Part shown: piece after piece, positions 5,222-8,447 of the stretch
Numbering within the stretch: the stretch's first letter is position 1
How the letters are laid out: each line of letters begins with the position of its first letter
From: Bacillota bacterium
GTDB taxonomy: Bacteria; Bacillota; Clostridia; Lutisporales; Lutisporaceae
Reading direction: 5' to 3'
DNA length: 8,447 bases
Assembly: GCA_023230985.1 (NCBI GenBank)
Contig: JALNWH010000086.1
Location: forward strand, 1-8,447
Notes under the pieces: generated by a model
What the model was told of the DNA's origin: nothing
Seen by the model: only the letters and a program-made list of their open reading frames with translations
Databases searched by the model: none
Program-made: the position numbers and the translations under genes

Positions 5222-6211
5222 TTACAAAGTAGCAACAATTACCGCTTTAATCGTATGCATCCTATTCTCTGCCTCATCAAATACTACACTATGTCTGCTT
5301 CTAAACACCTCATCGGTAACTTCCCTCATATCATAGCCTTTATCCATCATTTCTCTGGCCATATTTGTTTCGAAATTATGGAAAGCAGGTAAACAATGTT
5401 GGAAAATCACATCAGGATTCCCTGTCTTATTTAACATTTCCATATTAACCTGATAATCGGATAGCAGTTTAACCCTTTCAGGAATCTTATCTTCTTCTCC
5501 CATGGAAGCCCATACATCTGTATATATTACGTCTGCATCCTTAACCGCAAAATCAACATCATCGGATACTTCTATTATGGCTCCTGTTTCCTTTGCAACT
5601 TCATTAACCTTCTCTAAAATTGATGTATCGGGTGCCAGTTCTTTTGGTCCCAATGCTACAAAATGCATACCCATTTTTGCACAGCCATACATCCAAGCAT
5701 AGGACATATTATTTCTGGTATCTCCCACAAAAACAACTTTTACTTTGTTTAACGGTTTGGCTACATGTTCTTCTATTGTGAGCAAATCCGCAAGTATCTG
5801 AGTGGGATGATCTATATCGGTAAGACCGTTCCATACAGGAACGCCGGAATATTTCGCTAAGTCTTCCACTACTGATTGTTCAAAACCTCTATATTCAATG
5901 CCATCAAAAAATCTGCCTAATACCTTTGCAGTATCTTCCAATGATTCTTTTTTACCCATTTGTGAACTGGACGAATCTAAAAATGTAACATGGGCTCCTT
6001 CTTCCAGCGCTGCAATTTCAAAAGCACATCTTGTTCTGGTAGATGTTTTTTCAAATAACAACACAATGTTTTTGCCTTTTAGCAGGTAGTTATAAATACC
6101 GGCCCTTTTTTTAGATTTTAAGTCATGAGCAAGATCCAACATGTATCTTATCTCTCCGGGTGTGAAATCCATTAGTGTTAAAAAACTTCTGCCTTTTAAA
6201 TTTACTGCCAT
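5222..6211 (-). CDS. argF: Ornithine carbamoyltransferase (catabolic, arc operon type)
   Basis: In this operon the enzyme most likely works in the catabolic direction (as ArcB), splitting citrulline with phosphate into ornithine and carbamoyl phosphate for ArcC. The reverse reaction is the arginine biosynthetic one, and sequence alone does not separate the two. Length 329 is normal. Motifs: the carbamoyl phosphate loop STRTRCAFE at 57-65, SSSQMGKKES at 81-90, HPTQ at 135-138 in the stretch DIDHPTQILADLL, FVGDTRNNM at 161-169, TDVWASMGEE at 231-240, and the ornithine/catalytic HCLPAFH at 272-278. The ATG at 6211 follows AAGGAGG at good spacing. The gene starts 24 bp after arcA, so the two are one transcript. 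Enzyme identity is secure. Confidence 0.97.
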   Translation of the reverse strand: MAVNLKGRSFLTLMDFTPGEIRYMLDLAHDLKSKKRAGIYNYLLKGKNIVLLFEKTSTRTRCAFEIAALEEGAHVTFLDSSSSQMGKKESLEDTAKVLGRFFDGIEYRGFEQSVVEDLAKYSGVPVWNGLTDIDHPTQILADLLTIEEHVAKPLNKVKVVFVGDTRNNMSYAWMYGCAKMGMHFVALGPKELAPDTSILEKVNEVAKETGAIIEVSDDVDFAVKDADVIYTDVWASMGEEDKIPERVKLLSDYQVNMEMLNKTGNPDVIFQHCLPAFHNFETNMAREMMDKGYDMREVTDEVFRSRHSVVFDEAENRMHTIKAVIVATL

Positions 6212-6235
6212 AGTGTTTCCTCCTTGTTTTTCTTT

Positions 6236-7474
6236 TTATATTTCATCTCTGACCAGCGGCATGCTCATACATCTTGGCCCGCCTCTGCCTCTTACTAGTT
6301 CAGAGCCTTCTATTTCTAAAACTTCAATACCGTTCTTTCTTAAAACTTCATTAGAATATTCGTTTCTACCGTAAGTTACAACTACTCCCGGAGCTATTGC
6401 TAAAGTATTTGTACTATCGTTCCACTGTTCCCTGGCGGCTGTAACAGGGTCTCCCCCGCCGCTTTCTATCAATCTGATAGTAGGTATTTTTAATGTTTTT
6501 CTCAAGGTTTCAACCAAGTCACTTTCATGTATTACTAAAATGTTATCTTTCTTTCCTTTTACAAGCCTATATACCTCCACTTTATCCTGAATTCCCGGAT
6601 AAATAGTGAACTTATCATAATCTATCATAGTGAAAACTGTATCCAAATGCATAAAAGCTCTCAAAGCAGGTATCCTTACAACCACTACTTCTCTAATCCC
6701 TTCCATTTCGCTAAACAAATTCTTCGCTAAAATCTCAATAGCCTGTGCAGAAGTCCTTTCACTGCATCCAATTGCTACAACTTCTTTGGAAAGTACTAAC
6801 ATGTCTCCGCCTTCCAAACTAAAAGGAATATTATAGTCATACCAAAGAGGTGAGTTTTCTTTTTTAAATAGAGGGCTATAATCATATAAATATTTGATAA
6901 GCATGGGCTCTCTACATCTAGCTGATGTATGCATAGAATTAATACTTATACCATTACCCATAACTGCAGCCGGGTCTCTCATAAAATATAGATTTGGCAA
7001 TGGATTGATATGAAGGGGATAATCGGCATAAATATAATCTACTAGACTTTTTTCTCTTGAATCATCAAGAACATCCTTTTTGTTTAAACCGCTAATAGCT
7101 ATTTCCACTACTTCTTCAGAACTTTTTGAAATAATATAATCGTAAATAACCTCATATAAACTTGGGTTCACTATTTTGCTTTGCTCTAAAAGACTCTTCG
7201 TAAATTCTTCCTTCACTTTATTATCCGACAATACTTGAGATAATAGTTCTTCCACATAATAAACTTCGGCACCCCTATTTCTCAACACTTCTGCAAATCC
7301 ATCGTGTTCCTGTCTCATTTTTTTAAGCCAAGGAATATCATCGAATAATAATTCTCTTAAATATTCAGGGGTCAATCTTTCTAATTCTTTTCCCGGTTTA
7401 TGTAGCAAAACGGCTTTTAACTTTCCTATCTCTGAGGTAATATCTAAAAAGCCTTTTTTTGTAGATTCATTCAT
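6236..7474 (-). CDS. arcA: Arginine deiminase
   Basis: ArcA hydrolyses L-arginine to citrulline and ammonia, the first step of the ADI pathway, which yields ATP and counters acid. The 412-residue length from the chosen start is typical. Motifs (numbered from this start): LLHKPGKE near 23-30, FMRDPAA at 164-170, the SARCREP stretch near 184-190, EGGD at 221-224, HLDT at 276-279 with the catalytic His, and the C-terminal RGRGGPRCMSMP with nucleophile C402. Start choice: the open frame extends 29 codons upstream to 7561. The ATG at 7474 has a GGAG site (7483-7486) at eight bases' spacing and begins right before the conserved core. A strong promoter -10 at 7529-7534 puts the transcript start inside the extension. 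It leads the arcA-argF-arcC operon. Identification is secure. Confidence 0.97.
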   Translation of the reverse strand: MNESTKKGFLDITSEIGKLKAVLLHKPGKELERLTPEYLRELLFDDIPWLKKMRQEHDGFAEVLRNRGAEVYYVEELLSQVLSDNKVKEEFTKSLLEQSKIVNPSLYEVIYDYIISKSSEEVVEIAISGLNKKDVLDDSREKSLVDYIYADYPLHINPLPNLYFMRDPAAVMGNGISINSMHTSARCREPMLIKYLYDYSPLFKKENSPLWYDYNIPFSLEGGDMLVLSKEVVAIGCSERTSAQAIEILAKNLFSEMEGIREVVVVRIPALRAFMHLDTVFTMIDYDKFTIYPGIQDKVEVYRLVKGKKDNILVIHESDLVETLRKTLKIPTIRLIESGGGDPVTAAREQWNDSTNTLAIAPGVVVTYGRNEYSNEVLRKNGIEVLEIEGSELVRGRGGPRCMSMPLVRDEI

Positions 7475-7528
7475 AAAAATAGCTCCTTTCCATAGGTTAA
7501 TCTGGTAAAACAGGCTAATTCTATTTAA

Positions 7529-7557
7529 ATTATATACTTTAGGCCTTTTTATTACAA
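7529..7557 (-). promoter_or_regulatory. Sigma-A promoter of the arc operon
   Basis: On the minus strand TTGTAA (7552-7557), a 17-bp spacer and a perfect TATAAT (7529-7534), giving a start near 7522. This leaves a leader of about 48 nt before the arcA ATG at 7474. It is one of the best promoter matches in the window. Confidence 0.72.
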
Positions 7558-7586
7558 GCACGTGAAACTACCATAAATTGTATGTA

Positions 7587-7620
7587 TGTATAATATATTC
7601 AGTTTTATTGTATATTCATG
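7587..7620 (-). promoter_or_regulatory. Possible ArgR/ARG-box-like half sites upstream of the arc promoter
   Basis: Just upstream of the -35, the minus strand carries CATGAATATACAAT (7607-7620) and TGAATATATTATACA (7587-7601), two imperfect copies of the Firmicute ARG-box pattern (CATGAATAAAAATnCAA type). They are 17 bp apart. A further CTGAATAAG occurs near 7665-7673. ArgR-type regulators commonly control arc operons. The AT-rich background and the spacing (about 20-21 bp is usual) keep confidence low. Confidence 0.27.
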
Positions 7621-7713
7621 TATTGCATTGTTTCTTGGAATTCTTATTTAAAAATAAAATGTCTCTTATTCAGTATTTGCATATAATGCTCGTAATAAAG
7701 CAACACCGCTGTA

Positions 7714-7730
7714 TATACATCAAATGTATA
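7714..7730. repeat. 17-bp dyad in the aminotransferase-arcA gap
   Basis: TATACAT, CAA, ATGTATA form a perfect 7-bp dyad with a 3-bp centre, about 160 bp upstream of the arc promoter -35 and 30 bp after the aminotransferase stop. It might be an operator or part of a weak, AT-rich termination region. I do not recognise it as a known site. The rest of the 7562-7761 gap holds no gene I can see. Confidence 0.35.
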
Positions 7731-7761
7731 AAAATTTATTAAAATTTTTTAATATATAAGC

Positions 7762-8447
7762 TTATTTTTTAAATAAATCCATCTTTTCAATCCTGTCAAA
7801 TGCCTTTTCTAATTCAGATACACCTATTGTTAAGGCTAATCTAATATATCCTTCCCCGCAATTGCCAAAAGCAATACCCGGCAATACAACAATATGAGCC
7901 TCTTTTAAAAGTTTATCACTAAACTCAACACTGCTTAAACCTGTTTCTTTTATATTTACAAACATATACATGCTTCCCCTAGGCGGTAAACAAGACAGTT
8001 TCGGTATCCTTTGTATTCTTTCATAGGCATAATACATCCTATTCTTTACTTCATTAACAATAGGAGGGCAGATTTCTTTCCTCATCCTTAATGCATGCAA
8101 AGCAGCCCTTTGTGAAATAGAAGGTGCAGTAAATACATTGTTTTCATTTATATCTCTTACTGTATTTATTATAAAACCCGGTGCCGTAATAAACCCTATA
8201 CGCCATCCCGTCATAGCGAAGTTCTTGGAAAACGATACAATGGTTATAGTCCTTTCCTTCATCCCATCTAATGAAATCATGGGTATAAAGGGTTCTTCAA
8301 AACTAAACTCGGTATATACATCATCGGATATTACTATTAAATCGTACCTTTTCGCAATTTCCGCTATTTCCTCAATTGTTTCTTTTTTAAAACATGTGCC
8401 TGTAGGGTTGTTTGGTGTATTAACTATCAAAGCTTTTGTCCTATTGG
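7762..8447 (-). CDS. Class I/II pyridoxal-phosphate aminotransferase (N-terminal part beyond window)
   Basis: This is the C-terminal part (about 228 residues) of a fold-type I aminotransferase; the usual length is near 390. Visible motifs: the substrate/cofactor loop VNTPNNPTGT right at the window edge, ISDDVYTEF with the Asp and Tyr that contact the PLP ring, SFSKNFAMTGWRIGF with the Schiff-base lysine, and GEGYIRLALTIG near the C-terminus with the carboxylate-binding arginine. The reading frame runs open to base 8447, and the residues before VNTPNN (RTKALI) belong to the family. A TTG at 8430 is therefore an internal leucine codon, not a start. The amino donor and keto acid cannot be told from this part. 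It sits upstream of the arc operon on the same strand, separated by about 290 bp with a new promoter, so a joint role is not shown. Confidence 0.93.
   Translation of the reverse strand, partial: NRTKALIVNTPNNPTGTCFKKETIEEIAEIAKRYDLIVISDDVYTEFSFEEPFIPMISLDGMKERTITIVSFSKNFAMTGWRIGFITAPGFIINTVRDINENNVFTAPSISQRAALHALRMRKEICPPIVNEVKNRMYYAYERIQRIPKLSCLPPRGSMYMFVNIKETGLSSVEFSDKLLKEAHIVVLPGIAFGNCGEGYIRLALTIGVSELEKAFDRIEKMDLFKK

Noticed and set aside
7475..7561. 29-codon N-terminal extension of arcA
   Set aside because: It contains the -10 box of the arc promoter, has no ribosome binding site, and the family starts near the ATG at 7474, which has a good one.
8428..8430. TTG as start codon of the aminotransferase
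   Set aside because: The frame stays open to the window edge and the residues before it continue the conserved VNTPNNPTG region; the gene is simply cut.

Overview
The window is AT-rich and reads as a chromosomal segment of an endospore-forming member of the Clostridia (Firmicutes). Three things point that way. There is a SPOCS (DUF3794) plus LysM protein of the spore-envelope type. There is the non-mevalonate isoprenoid kinase IspE. There is an arcA-argF-arcC arginine deiminase operon with strong AGGAGG-type ribosome binding sites. All recognised protein genes are on the minus strand, so the window is described from right to left in transcription order.

Right end: a class I/II PLP-dependent aminotransferase is cut by the window edge and lacks its N-terminal part. 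A leader region of about 290 bp follows, with a good sigma-A promoter, possible ArgR-like half sites and a dyad. It leads into arcA (arginine deiminase), argF/arcB (ornithine carbamoyltransferase) and arcC (carbamate kinase). Together these convert arginine to ornithine, CO2 and ammonia with one ATP gained. A long perfect hairpin lies between argF and arcC. No arginine/ornithine antiporter gene (arcD) is present in the window.

Centre (about 3660-4060): a stretch without long genes holds a compact type I toxin-antitoxin module. A 30-residue TxpA/BsrG/holin-like membrane peptide is encoded on the minus strand. A short RNA of about 90 nt, with its own sigma-A promoter and a strong intrinsic terminator, is encoded convergently on the plus strand. 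The two predicted RNAs begin with near-identical sequences, and the toxin leader can hide its own Shine-Dalgarno sequence.

Left half: the SPOCS-LysM gene has a possible sporulation promoter and ends in an intrinsic terminator. After it comes a tight two-gene unit of ispE and an unusual nucleotidyltransferase-like protein.

Left end (1-340): no coding sequence was recognised, but the stretch is dense with perfect or near-perfect complementary segments. All the wobble pairs noted are G-U in the plus-strand sense, suggesting part of a large structured RNA transcribed from the plus strand. I could not assign it to a known family. This region and the toxin-antitoxin locus are the most interesting parts of the window.
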